A stretch of DNA of 64,000 nucleotides from Edaphochlamys debaryana (Eukaryota > Chlorophyta > Chlorophyceae > Chlamydomonadales), in assembly GCA_016858145.1 (NCBI GenBank), contig JAEHOE010000040.1:62001-126000 (forward strand), given 5' to 3'. Below are positions 35,801-47,975 of the stretch, piece after piece (the stretch's first letter is position 1; every line of letters starts with the position of its first letter). The translations under genes and the position numbers were made by a program. The notes beneath the pieces are model-generated. The model ran no database searches. It was not told the DNA's origin and worked only from the letters and a program-made list of their open reading frames with translations.

Positions 35801-38662
35801 GCGGCCATGCGGGCCGAGGCCTCGCGCCTCGTCCCCGCCATCGCCGCCTCCATCTCGGAAGAGCTCGGCGGCCGCGGCTCCGCCGGCGGCGTGCGCCGCA
35901 ACTCTGCGGGGGCCCTGGTCGGCCCCGGCGGCGCCGGGGCAGGCGGCGGCGCGCGGCCGCAGCCCGCCAAGAGCCCGCTGGCGCTCTTCCCCGTGGTGCA
36001 CCACCTCCTCACCTCGCCGCACTTCCGCGGCGCCGTGGTGACTCAGCAGCTGGTGGGGGACCTGGCCTCGTGGCTGACCATCACGTCGGGCCCCGCCGCG
36101 GGCGGTGCGATCGGCGGCGGCGCGGGGTCCAGCCTGTCGGCGTCTGCGTCCGCGGGGGGCGCGGGGGGGTCGCAGGCGGCGCTGCTGCAGGACTTCAAGA
36201 CCACGCTCATGCACGTGCTCGAGGTGGGTGGGGGGGCGGGGGTGTCTTGGGGAGGAAGGGTGGGTTGTGGAGGCGATTGTAGTCCGTGGGGGGGGGGGCG
36301 GGAAGGACAACGGACATCTTGGCCATCCTTCGCTCGACCCTCCGCTCGATCCTCCACTCCACCCTCGTCGAGACTCACCCTCCACCCTCCTCCCTCCACC
36401 CTCCACCATCCTCTCTCCACCCGCCCCACCCGCCCCCCAGGCGCTGTGCCAGCAGTCGGAGCTGGTGCTGCAGCACTACTCCTCGGTGCTCAACACGCTG
36501 CTGCCCGCGCTGTGCGGCGTGGTCAGCGCGGACGCCGAGGGCGGCGACACGCGCTTCTTCTGCCTGCGCATGGTCAGCGACGTGCTGCAGACGCTGCTGC
36601 TGGACGAGGAGCTGTACGGCAGCCCGCAGGTACGGCGCGGTGTACGACAGAAAAGGGGGTGGGGGGCGAATTGGGCGGCCAGGGGTCAGGGGGTAATTTA
36701 AAGTGTGAGATGCGAGGGTGTTGAGCGATTGGCTTCCTGCGCTCTTCCCGCCCACCGCGGCCTTCGTCCTGACTTGGTCTCTTCCTCACCGCGTGTTGCT
36801 CCCCTCCTTCCCAACCCTGCAGCAACGCGCCGAGGGCGGCACCGGTGCCGCCGGGGGCGTGGCGGCGGCCGCCATCGACCGCGTGCTGCGCTCGCACATC
36901 CTCCCTCTGGTGCCCCGGCTGCTGAGGGACGAGGACCCCATGCCCCTCTACGCGCTCAAGGTGGGGACGCGGGACCGAAAGGGGGGCGGGAAGCAGGGCG
37001 GGGGCACGGCCGGGGCTAAGGGGGAACGCTTAGGGAGACACCCTTGCTTACGGATGACCCACTCCCGATAGCCCCCAAGAGGCTGCCGGTGGCCCTAGGC
37101 TTCCTACCTCAACCCATCCTCGCCCTCCTGCCCCTCCCGTTCCCCTCCCTCCCCCCCCCCCCCAGCTGCTGGGCGGCCTGCTGGAGATCAACCTGGCTTA
37201 CGTGGCTGACGTGGAGGCCATGGGCCTGGCCGCGCAGTTCTTCGAGTTCCTGTCGCTGGAGCACTCCAACAACAACGTGCACAACATCCGGCTGTGCAGG
37301 CAGATCATCGCGGCCGGGTCGCTGCCCGTGGCGCAGCTGGCGGAGCTGCAGGTGGCGGAGAAGGTGCGTGCGCGTGTGTGGGGTGGGGGTGGGCGGAACG
37401 TGTGTGCGTGTGTGGGAGAGGAGCCGGCGGATTGCCGATGAGACAAGCGAGTTGACGCCCCATGGCTGTGGTCCGCGGGGGCCTTTGACGTTCCTCTTTG
37501 CCGACCCGCCCCCTTCTGGCGCCCTCCAAACTCACAACCCACCCACCACGGACGGGGTTTCGGGAGGGAGAGCCCCTCCCTCCTCACCACCACCAACCCC
37601 ATCCTGCCACCACCTCCCACCACCACCACCTCCGCCCCATCCCCCCAGGTGGCCGCCGTGCTCGAGTACGCCACCAACAACGCCGTGGAGCCCTTCCTGG
37701 AGCCCGTGCTGGAGCTGGTCAACACCATACTGCAGAGGGATGCGCTCGAGGTGCGTGTGGGGGCCGGGGGCGGGGCTTCGGGAAGGGCGGGAACCAGCGT
37801 CGGACCGCTGGAGCGCCGCACGGGTCGTATATGCATCGGCAACTTGGGCGAACTCCCAGCCTCCCCCATCGCCCGTTGGCTACGCGACCTCGCTCAGTTT
37901 CATACATCACCAGTCCGCATCTTAGGCTGGCCGGCTCTCCGCCGCGCCCTGTTTCTCTGGTTTAGACGAATAGCCCTGGACATCACCAGTCCCACCCATT
38001 TCCCTATGTCCCACGCCACCCCAGGTCGCCGAGCGGCGCAGCGACGGCACCCTGGCGGGCGTGTTCCTTGAGCAGGCGGGCGTGCTGCTGGACAACTGCG
38101 CGCACCCGGACGTGCCCGTGTCCTCCTCCGCCGCCAGCGCCGCCGCCTCCCTCGTGGCGCTCTTCCCCAACGAGTGCGCGCCCTGGCTGCTCTCGCCCGA
38201 GAACGCCTCTGCCCTGGGGAGCGTGTTGGCCGGTCAGCACATGCTGCAGCAGCCCGGGGGGCAGCAGGGGGTGGCGGCGGTGCCCCCGAGCCTGCAGCAG
38301 CCGCTGCTGGAGGCGCTCAGCGCGGCGCTGGCGGTGGGTGGGGTGGGGTGGAATGGGTGGATGGGCGGGGAGGGTGTGGGAGGGCTGGGGTGGAGGGGGT
38401 GCGTGCGTGGGGGTGGGCACGGGGCGCGTGTCGGGGCGGCGGGGGCGCAGAGAGTATGTACGGAGGGACACACGCTGAGGCAACCATGCCCCGTGCCGTC
38501 AACTTGTCCCGACAGGTGCCCGGCGCGGCGACGTCCTCCGACGAGCTCGCCCAGCTTTATGACATCGTACGGCAGACGGCGGCGGGATCGCAGGATCCGG
38601 GCGTCCGTACGGTCGCGGCGGAGGTTGCGGCGGGGCTGGGTGCGGCAATGGCGGCGCATTGA
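29877..38662 (+). CDS. ULK4/RUNKEL-family kinase-like protein with C-terminal HEAT/ARM repeats, 1429 aa
   Basis: Twenty-three exons: 29877-29890, 29960-30083, 30259-30311, 30525-30810, 31011-31203, 31374-31447, 31585-31728, 31957-32158, 32354-32851, 33129-33274, 33516-33669, 33817-33899, 34120-34287, 34544-34657, 34915-35009, 35215-35550, 35701-36223, 36441-36629, 36823-36960, 37166-37363, 37649-37750, 38025-38333, 38516-38662. All are in phase. The kinase domain is at 1-260: Gly loop GHGKHSTVYKG (11-21), Lys33 in YYAIKSVDK, catalytic loop IIYCDLKPSN (Asp121), and GTPCYMAPE. The DFG motif reads GFG (139-141), a GGC codon at 30748-30750. The N-terminus MNNYHIYEKIGHGKHSTVYK is close to plant RUNKEL. 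The rest is mostly Leu-rich helices typical of the HEAT/ARM tail, with Gly/Ala linkers. RUNKEL binds microtubules in cytokinesis, and animal ULK4 is a pseudokinase linked to cilia. The intron after 31447 is GC-AG. Confidence 0.9.
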
Positions 38663-39505
38663 TGTGGAGGAGTGGGGAAGGGGTGTGCAGGGGTGGTGGA
38701 GGAAGGGCGCGTGCGTGAGGTGAAGAAGGGGGTTTCGTGGGGTTCCGCGTTAGGGGGAATTCAGTCCGTGCTAGTACTGGGCTGGGCGAGGAGACTGGTG
38801 CATTGCCCATCAGCGTAGAGCCCGTGTAAGCAGGGCCTTTTAAAGTGGGCTTGCACTTCGTGGGCAACAGGGGAATGAGGGGAAGGGTGAGGGGAAGACC
38901 CTCAGGCGGGCAAGTAGTGTGCGTTGGCGTGTGGGTGGCACAGGCACACTGCACGTGGGTGGTTCGGGAGCCGTGTTCTGGTTGCACACAGAAGGATGCG
39001 TTTCCGGGGCTTGCCCAGGCGTCCTTGGGTACATGCGTGCATGTCAGAGACTTCAGGCTCGCGCCTTAGACGTACCCCGTCGCTTGGGCGAACGGTAGTG
39101 CGAAGTTCGTCGAGCGGCGGTGAGGAGGCGGTAGTGAGGAGAGGCGGTGACCCGGACGGTCCTGTAGACAATCACGGAGTGAAGGGAAGGACTGAAGAGT
39201 AGCGGTATTGATGGGCCCCGGTTTTAGGCAAGGTGGTCTGGCTAGTCTAGGGGTAGAGAGCGGCAAGCGGTGAACCCCAGCCCCGCGCCCGGACCCATGG
39301 TCCCATTGCTCAAAAGGCCCTCCGCCGCGTCGCCAACACCGCCCTCAAGCGCGTTTACTTGTACAGATCACATAGACAGAGCCACTAGGCCAGGCGATGG
39401 CGTAAACCCGTCGAGTTGGGGCCTTTCGCGGCATCACGAGCAGTTTAGGCGAGCGGTGCTGCGAGGGAGCCCTGACGGGCAGGCTGCTATCAGCACCTGC
39501 CCGCC
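38663..39505. other. Intergenic between ULK4 and DGAT1
   Basis: About 0.84 kb between the ULK4 stop and the DGAT1 start, both plus strand. It should hold the ULK4 3' UTR and the DGAT1 promoter. No other gene is seen. Confidence 0.5.
38825..38829 (+). terminator. Candidate TGTAA poly(A) signal of ULK4
   Basis: TGTAA, the usual green-algal poly(A) signal, lies 162 bases after the ULK4 stop codon. The cleavage site is not visible from sequence. Confidence 0.4.
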
Positions 39506-42500
39506 ATGGTGGGGCTGCCCTTCTTTGGAGGCCGCAAGAGGAGGGAGAATTCAGGAAAGCGCGAGTGCAAGGATACAGAAAGGGAGCTTGAGAGGCTGCA
39601 AAAGGAACTGGAGCAGCTACGCATGGCGAACGAGCAGCTGCAGGAGAAGGCAAGTTGACCCGGCGAGGCCCGGGAAGAGCATCGGACGGGATGCTTTTCG
39701 TCGAAACCGCTCGCGAGCATTGGCACTGCATCCCCCGAGGCCGGCTAGCCAGGGGGTGGGGAAAGATCTCCGGTCGGGTTCGCGCCCTGGGCTGCAGCGG
39801 CTCGTAACGCCTGCGACTCCTCAACGCCGCGCGTAGGCCACACACGCTGTCCCTTTCCCCACCTGCACCGGTTTGCACGCGGTCCAGCCCGGCCCGGTCC
39901 ATTAAAGCGACCGTCCGGAGAGCGGCCTGGCTATGGAAGGGTGACACCGCGCCTTCGCCCCACCCTTGCCAAGCCCTCCGCCTTCCTTCCACCGTCCCTC
40001 CCTGCCCCTGTCCCCCCCTCGGCCCCTGTCCCCCCTCGGCCCCCTCTCGGTCCTGATCCCGGCCGGTCCTCGACCCCTCCGTCCTTCCCCCCCCCCCCCC
40101 ACCCCCAGCTGGCCGCCCGGGCCGTGCACATGGGCGAATACCTGCACAAGTGGAAGCAGGTGGGGTGGGGGGTGGGGTGGGGTGGGGGGAGCCACTGGGT
40201 GGTGACTAATAGTGGACTAGCCCGTGGTGCGGGTTGGGGGGGAGGTCGGGGCGAGAGGGCACCGTACGGTGCGAAGTGTGTTTACCGGCTGCACGCTGCA
40301 GGGCTACGACGTGACAGCCTCAGCCCTTCGCGGCCTATCCCCCACCCCTCCTCCCTCTCTCCCCAACCCCTCCATCTCTACAATCTCTCCCCCCTCTCTC
40401 CCCCCCCCCCCCGTCAGGTCCCCCTCCCGCTGCTGGGCTCCGAGTGGGAGCTGCGCTACTGGGTCCTCTCCGGCTCCTCCCTGGCCTACTACCGCTCGGC
40501 CAAGGACTCGGGCTTCTCGCCGCGGGAGGAGATCAGCGTGCTGGTGGGAGGGGGGAGTGGGGCTGGGGTGGGTGGGAGGGAGGGGGACGGGGGGAAGGTG
40601 GGGAGGATCCCGGCGTGAGGCGTGCTGGTGAGAGTAAGGGGGGCAGCAGGGTGATCCACGCTCCGTCCAGCCACCCCACCTCTCCGCCTTCCTGCTGCGA
40701 AATCGTACCCCGTTTTCCTCTAACCCTCTCCTTACCCCCTCCCTCCTCCACCCCTCCTTCCCCTCTCGAACCCCCACCCCCCAGAACTGCTACGTGGCCT
40801 GGGAGGGCCTCCGCTCGGGTCGCTACTGGACCTTCTCGGTGCTGGACGGGGGGGCCTCGCTGCTGGTGCGGCTGGCGGCGCTGAGCCGGGAGGGCGGCGA
40901 GCGCTGGCTGGCGGCGCTGGAGGCGGCGGGGTGCGTGCGGGACGACAGCCTCATCCCGCGGGAGGGGCCCAAGGTGCGTGGGGGAGGGGGGCTTGGAGGG
41001 GTGAAGGGGAGGGGGAGGGGGAAAAAGAGGGAGAGGGGGGAAAAGAGGGGCGGAGGGGGAGGAAGGTGGGGGAGGGGAGCAAGGTTATGTGGAGGAGGCC
41101 CTTCAGGGGAAGGCGTAGGGCAGGCGGGAGGGGAGGGAGGGAGTAGACGGCACCGAAGGCTCTGGAGGGGAAGGCATTCAGCAGGGTGGAGCTGAATTGT
41201 GGAGAGCAGAATATGGGCGAGCATGAGGCCCACCCCCCACCCACCCCCACGACCGCCCTGACGCCGCAGGGTTCCCGGGAGGCAGCCCGGGCCGCCAAGG
41301 CCCCCACCGCCTCGCTCTCCCGCTCCCTCTCCGACCCCGTCTTCAAGGGGCCGGAGACGGGGGCAGCCGCCGCCGCCGCCACCGCCGCCGCTGCCGCCGC
41401 CGCCGCGGGCTCAGGCAGCTCCTCCCGGCGGCCCTCCCGCCTGGCTGGCGGCTCCGCCGCCACCCCCAACGGCGCCGCCGCCAAGGGTGCCGCCGGCGGC
41501 GGCAGCGGCGGCCGCTCCACGCCCCGGGTCCCCAGCAGCGCCGCCGTCTCCTCCGCCGCTGACGGCGGCGCCGCCGGGGGCGCTCCCGCTTCCAGGCCGT
41601 CAGGCGACGGCGCGGCAGCGCCGGCGCCGTCAGGCCCTGAGTCCGCCTCCGCCACCGCGCCCGCCGCCGCGCCGCCGCGGCGCTCCTTCGCTGGCCAGCG
41701 GCCCTCGGGTGGGCCCGTGCGGGGCCCCATGCTGGGGTCCAGCCCCGTGCACACGGCCGCCCGCGTCAGCCCGCTGTCCAGCGAGCGCGCCTGGCACGAG
41801 AAGCACACGGGCATGTACAACCTGGGGTTCATCATCATCGTGCTCACCAACTTCAGGTGGGACCGGGGGCTGCTCGTGTCAGCTAAAAACTTGGAAACGG
41901 GGCCATGGAGGGGCCCCGAACCCCGCTCGACCCCCCCTCGACCTCAACCTCAACCTCAAACCCCCCTCCACCTCCTCCCTCTTCCCTTCCCCCCTCCCCC
42001 CCCCTCCCCAGGCTGGCCCTGGAGAACGCGCTCAAGTACGGCTGGCGGCTCAACCCCGTGGCGGTGGTGGGGGACCTCATGACGGGCCGCGCGGGCAGCA
42101 GCGTGCTGGGGGGCGGCGGCATCGTCAACGTGCCGCTGGTGCTGTGCTACCCCTGCCTGCTGCTGGCGGGGCTCATGGGGCTGGGGGCGGAGCGGGCGGG
42201 GCTGGCGCTGCTGAGGGCGGAGGGCAAGGTGGGCGGGGTGGGGGTGGGGGGGTGGGGTGGGGTGGGGGGTGGGGTGGGTGGGGTGGGGTGGGGTGGGGAG
42301 AGAGTGGGGAGGGGGGAGGAGTGGGGGAAAGAGGAGGGGAGAGGGGGTTGGGTGAGAGGCGGCGTGGGTTTGGCGAGTGGGAGGCCGCGGAGCATGCGGG
42401 GCTCTGCCATCCGTGTCCCCGCCCAACGTGTTGTCCGCTGCTCTCCCGCTTCCCCCCCGCCATCCCCCCCCCTACAGCTCCAGGACGAGATTGTCAAGCG

Positions 42501-45500
42501 GGGCGACCGGCAGCTGGACGACCCTGCCGTACAGGTGGGGGCAGGGGGGGGGGCGGAAAGGGGGCTGCAGTCGGACGGCAGCGGCTTCGTGAGGTCGGAG
42601 TACTGCAAGTGCCCTGGGCAACTGGGTCACCTGCCGGCGACGACCACCACGTGCAGTGCTTCCCTACCCCTCTCCCCTTTGCCCTTAGCTCCCCCGCGAC
42701 ACCCCACCCACCCATCCCCCCACCCTCCCCCGCCAACCCCACCCCAGCGCGTGCTCCGCGCCCGCGCCCGCCTGCACGAGTGGCTGCTGTTCCTGCTCAA
42801 CGCCGCCACCACCTCCACCATCATAGTGCTGCCCTGGACCGTCATATACCTCACCAAGGTGTGTTGGGGGGCGCGGGGTGGGGGTGGGGACAACAGTAGG
42901 GCAAGGGGAGGGAGACGGAGAGGGGACGGGGATGTTGAGGGGAAAGATGTGGGGGCGGGGAAGAGGGGCCCGCGAAGGGGGAGGTGAAGGGGGCGGTCTG
43001 GGTGGCTGTTCACGCGAAGGCAGCGGGGCGTCGTGCAGCCCGTGCCGAGCGCTAGGCCATGCAGCCCCCGCCGTACACTGATCTCGGGATCTGGATCGCA
43101 GGCCGAGCCCGTATCCGCCGGCATCCTGTTCATGCTGGCCATCATCATGTGGATGAAGATGGTGTCGTACCACCACTGCTGCTTCGATCTGCGCGAGGCG
43201 CGGAGATGCGGCGAGATCCGGCCGGGGGAGCGGGGCTGCCCTGACACTCCGGCGGCGGACTGGGGGCCCCTGGCCAAGTGGGTGTTCAATAAACGGGAGG
43301 GGGGCGGGCTAGAGGACGGGGGAGGGGAAGGGACGTGTTGAAATGGGGGGCGGGGGGACCTGCACACCCTAGCCTCATCACCCCAGAGCTATTCGTACTC
43401 ACTTTGCTAATGCCCCTTCCCCCCCCCCCCAGGTACCCCGAGAACCTGACCCTCAAGAACCTGCTTTACTTCCTGGCACTGCCCACCCTGGTGTACCAGG
43501 TAGGGGGGGGGGGGTGAGAGGGAACGGGGCAGGGGGGAGGGCAGGAAAGGCACTGACACTGTGACAGCCCCACGGCTCCACCTCTACCCCCCAACGCCAA
43601 CCCCTCACCCTCAACTTCCAACACCACCACCCCCAGGTCAACTACCCGCTCTCCCGCTCCGTGCGCGGGCGCTGGCTGCTGCGGCGGCTGTTCGAGATGG
43701 CCATCGGCCTCACCGCCCTCGCCATCATCATAGGGCAGTACATAGAGCCGGCGGTCACCAACTCCCTGGCGCCGCTGCGGCAGGTGGGGCGGTTGGTGGT
43801 TGGCGGTTGGGGGTGGTTGGTGGGCGGTCGGAAGTATCGTGTCTGAGGGCGGGAGACGGGGCGAGCGGGAGGGGTGTTTGCGGGGCGGCTGCGTCGCTGC
43901 ACGCCTCAACGGCCCGTCTCCCACCCATGTCGTCCCCTCTGCCCACCCTTACCCAAACCCCCACCCCAACCGCCAACCGCCAACCGCCAACCCTCCAGAT
44001 GGACCTCCCCCGCGTCATCGAGCGCGTGCTCAAGCTGGCCCTGCCCTCCACCTACGCCTGGCTGCTGGGCTTCTTCTGCCTCTTCCACGCCTGGCTCAAC
44101 ATCCTGGCGGAGCTGACGCGGTTCGGGGACCGGGAGTTCTACAAGGTGTGGGCTTGGGGTGGGGGGTGGAGGGTTAGGGGGCACTTAAAGGGGTAGCCTT
44201 CCCCGCCCCAATCTCTTCCTTCGCTCTCCACTGCTCCGAAAACCACCCCTACCCCCACCCCCCCAGGACTGGTGGAATGCGGCCACCGTGGGGGACTACT
44301 GGAAGCTCTGGAACGTCGGTCGGGGGGGGCTGGAAAGGGGGAAGAGGGGGCAGGGTGGCAGGCCTCGGCGGTCTCGTGGACAGCCGCCACCCACCCACCC
44401 ACACGAACAGCCCGTAGCACGCCGGTTTGAGCCATGCCACCAGCCGAGCCACGGGTCTCCTGAGGGGGACCTGCGGGTGTCAAGCCTCGGCGGGCTGGCC
44501 TCACCACCAACACCTGCGCCAGGTCTCGGGGGCGTCCGTGGGGACCTGGACAGTTCGCCCTCCCCGGCCCATCCCACATGCCCCTAAACCCACTCCCCCA
44601 TTCCCCACGTACGGCACCCCTTTCCTCCCCCAGATGCCCGTACACAAGTGGCTGCTGCGCCACGTGTACTTCCCCGCTATTCGGGCGGGGGTGGGGAGGT
44701 TCCACGCAATCGTGGCCACGTGGGTGCCGCACCTACCGGGGTTGGGGGGGAACGGAAGGGGGAAAGGGCGGGGCTTGACCGGGATGGCGTGGTCCGATGC
44801 CTCGCGTGCTGCGCTTTGCCGCCAGCGGTCACTCCTGGGGCCCGCCCTTTCACCCATGAGCAGCAAACACCCCTCCCCGCCCCCGCCCCCACCACCACCC
44901 CGCTCCCCGCCCCCCCCTCCTCAGGTTTTTCGTGTCGGCCGTGTTCCACGAGCTCATCCTGGGGGTGCCGCTGCACCTGGTGCGGCTGTGGGCCTTCTGC
45001 GGGATCATGCTGCAGGTGGGGGGGGAGGGGGGGAGGGCAGGAGGAGGGGGGCGAGGGGAGGGGAGGGGGGGGACGGGGGGGAGGGGAGGGGAGGGGAGGG
45101 CAGGAAGAGGCCGCACCCGGAGCGACTGGCGGGGCGAAGGCTGGGCCAGCTGCTGGGGTCGGGCCTCGGAGCCGGGCCATCAACCCCATCCCCCTCTTCG
45201 CTCCCCGCCGCCGGTTTCCAGATTGGCAACGACCCCCCCTCCCCCATACCCCTCCCCCCCCCAGGTGCCCCTCATCATGCTCACGGAGAAGCTGAGGCAG
45301 CGCCTGCGGAGGGACGAGCTGGGTGAGCAGGGGGGGGGTCAGAGGGGTGAGAGGGAGAGGGAGGTGACAGGGGGAGGGGGAGAGGGGACAGGGGGGAGCT
45401 GCGTGTGGTAGGCAGGGAGCTCCTAGGCGGTGTTGGGGAGGGGGAGGGGGACAAGGGGGGGGAGGGGGGGCGGCAAGAGGAGAGAGGACTGCGAGGTGTG

Positions 45501-46228
45501 AGGGCGGCTCCTCGACGGCGGTAGGAAGGCGCTCAAAGCACCTGCCTGTCAGCATACACAACACCCAGGGCTTCAGGGCCGCCCGTGCCTCCGCCCCTCG
45601 TAAGCTCAACCCCGTTCGTCCCCCCCCCCTCCCCCCCATCCCTTCCCCCCCAATCTCCCCCCCCCCCAAAAGGCAACTACGTGTTCTGGATCACTTTCTG
45701 TGTGGTGGGGCAGCCCGTGTGCGTGCTGCTGTACTACCATGATTACGGTACGGCAGGGGGGTGCAGGGTGCTGTACGGCGGTGCGGTACGGCAGGGGGGT
45801 GCAGGGGCCTAAGGGCTTAAGATCGGCGGGGTGATCCTCCGCGCCCCTAGGGCCTTGCCTTATTGGCCCATGTGTCGCGACGAGAGGCTCGGGTCAGTGA
45901 AGTCCGTTGGTGCGCCGCCAACCCTCCGCCCTGCTTCGCAACCCTGGCTGTCTGTCTCCGTCCCTCCCTGCTCGAGTGTGCCCTGCCCTGTTCGCATCCT
46001 CTCCTCCCTCCCGTCACCCCCCATCCCTTCCACCCCCTATCCCCAGTCGTGGGTATCCGCCCCAAGCTGCTGGCGTTACGGACGGTGGCGGCCGGAGCCA
46101 CCGCGGCGGCGGCGGCGGTGGGCGCGGCGGCGGCGCAGGCGGCGGGCGCCGCCGGGGCGATGGCGGCGGCGGTGCTGGCGGCGACCAATGGGACGCTGGC
46201 GGCGGGGGCGGGGGGGCTGGTCGGGTAG
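39506..46228 (+). CDS. DGAT1: Diacylglycerol O-acyltransferase 1 (MBOAT) with N-terminal PH domain, 852 aa
   Basis: Eighteen exons: 39506-39649, 40109-40159, 40418-40543, 40785-40973, 41270-41856, 42012-42228, 42478-42534, 42748-42858, 43102-43277, 43433-43499, 43637-43783, 43999-44145, 44267-44314, 44634-44719, 44925-45015, 45265-45322, 45673-45747, 46047-46228. All are in phase. Order: a coiled coil (RELERLQKELEQLRMANEQL), a PH domain at about 63-160 (WELRYWVLSGSSLAYYRSAK), a long Ala/Ser/Pro linker, then the MBOAT core. Hallmarks are HTGMYNLGFIIIVLTNFR, YPENLTLKNLLYFL, REFYKDWWNAATVGDYWKLW, MPVHKWLLRHVYFP and SAVFHELILGVPL with the active-site His726. LLYYHDY lies near the end, followed by an Ala-rich C-terminal tail. 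It esterifies diacylglycerol with acyl-CoA to triacylglycerol in the ER membrane. The exon ending at 44719 was set by phase and family alignment. The first intron (after 39649) is GC-AG. Green-algal DGAT1 proteins are known to carry an N-terminal PH domain. Confidence 0.95.
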
Positions 46229-46989
46229 CGGCGGAGGCGGCGGCGGCGGCCGCGGACGCAACCCCCCGCCTCACGGGTTGCCCCCACAGATGGTAGGGGT
46301 TGGGCGAAGGCAACATGATGTGTGAGGCGTAGGGTATAGGGTGGGGGAAGCGGGGGTAGACGGCACAGTGCTGTGGGGCCGGGGAGTGGGAGCCTGAGGG
46401 ACAGCACGGGGGGCCCCAGGTGCGTAGGTTGGCGGCCGGGGCCGCGAGTGGCGCCCGCACGCCGGCGCAGGCCGCAATGCCTAGGGCCGTGAGGGAGGGG
46501 TGGAGGCGGAGAGGAGGCCCGGCTAGACCGGTAGCCTGCCCCCCCGCTGAGCGCTGATGCGAACGAATGACTCGAGTGGTTGTTTGGCTGTATGTGCAGA
46601 GGTTGGGGCCTGCATTGGGCTCGGGGGGGAGGGCGGGGGCCGCGTGTCCCGTGCTCTTATAGTTCCGGTAGTCTGGACTCGAGGTGCCGTGGCGTCGGCG
46701 GCTGGTGGGATGCCGTACGCATGGAGAGGTGCCGTACCCGTGGGACGCGCCCTGTTTTGAGGCACAAAGGAGGGCGCCGGTGGGTAGCTACTGTCGATGC
46801 GGCTTGTTGTTTTGAATAGCACGAGCAACTTTGAAGGTTTGAGCGGTGCCGGTAGGTGTGCCGCGGGTTGACTGCACTCGGGAGGCGTGTGGCCCGCGGG
46901 CGGGTGAACCTGCCGTGCAAGGAGGGCCGGGAGCGGGCGGCTGGCGATGTCAGGTCGGGAGTGATGGAGCAGTCCCGTGCGGTACGGCA

Positions 46990-47040
46990 GGGGGGCACAG
47001 CCGTGTTGTGTAGCGGCAGGCCAGACCGTCACAGCGGCAA
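46990..47040 (+). repeat. Direct repeat, copy 1
   Basis: GGGGGGCACAGCCGTGTTGT and the following GTAGCGGCAG, then AGACCGTCA and GGCAAT, recur at 47371-47430. The second copy carries an extra AAGCGGCAG inside. Confidence 0.75.
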
Positions 47041-47370
47041 TGAATGTTTCGAAAAGCCACCAGACGAGCGACGCCTCCCCTCTCCCCTCTTGCCGTCCGC
47101 CCCGCCGGCCCTCCCCACGCATCCACGGCATCATGCATGCCTCCTGCTGCCCTGCCTTGGGCCGAGCAATGCCCAGCTAGCTGAGTGCGTGGGCGGGGTC
47201 TTCGTTCGTGCCACTGATGAGCTGCCAAGCAGTTCAGGTTTGGGCGCACGAAGGGCGGGGACTGCTCCGGCCTGCACCTTTACGTCTGCCTGCCCGACAA
47301 CGTGTGGGTAACGATTGGCAGCGCAGGCAGAGGCAAGCTCGCCTAACTACTGAAGGGCGGCATAACGGCC

Positions 47371-47430
47371 GGGGGGCACAGCCGTGCTGTGTAGCGGCAG
47401 ACAAGCGGCAGACCGTCATGTAGGCAATCA
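47371..47430 (+). repeat. Direct repeat, copy 2
   Basis: Second copy of the 46990-47040 segment, about 380 bases downstream, same orientation, one substitution in the first 20 bases. Confidence 0.75.
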
Positions 47431-47975
47431 CGGCTGTTGGTCTCTCACCGGCCGGGCCTGGGCCGGGCTGCCTCGCCTAGGACGGCATGACGCGACCGAG
47501 ACCGGCTCGAAACCCGCACCCTCGCTCTTTGCCATCACAAAGCTGGCCAGTCATGTGCATCCTCGAAACCTCCGCCCTGATTAGGCCACCGCTTCGTCCA
47601 CACGTACGGCGGTGCGCATGAACAGGGCTTCGCTGCAGCTTAAGACGCAGCTGGATGCATTTACCGGTAACTCTAGCCATCACGCAGACCACGCTAACGA
47701 GCGAGGGCGCGGAGAACGAGCAACGTGAGCACAGAAGTGGGTTCCGTCTCGTGGACGTGCCTGATATGCGTGCAGCTTTCTCACATGGTTGAGGGGCGCG
47801 TGGGAGCGCGGGCCTGCGAAACAGCTAGGGGGGCATCGGGGGGCACGCACGCAGGGTTAGTTGCGAAGGCTGCTCGGATTGCGAAGTTCCAGCGTTTTCG
47901 TGACGCCTTTTCTTCAAATGCACGACTGCTCCCTGACTGCAACTGCAGGCACTGCGGCGAACATACATCATCAAG

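Larger units (their letters stand above)
46229..47975. other. Intergenic, no gene recognised
   Basis: About 1.75 kb after DGAT1. No TGTAA was noticed close to its stop. The region holds a short direct repeat (46990-47040 and 47371-47430). Short frames exist but show no conserved motif. Upstream exons of the next small gene could be hidden near 47700-47950, where an AG acceptor at 47948 precedes its start by 27 bases. Confidence 0.45.
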
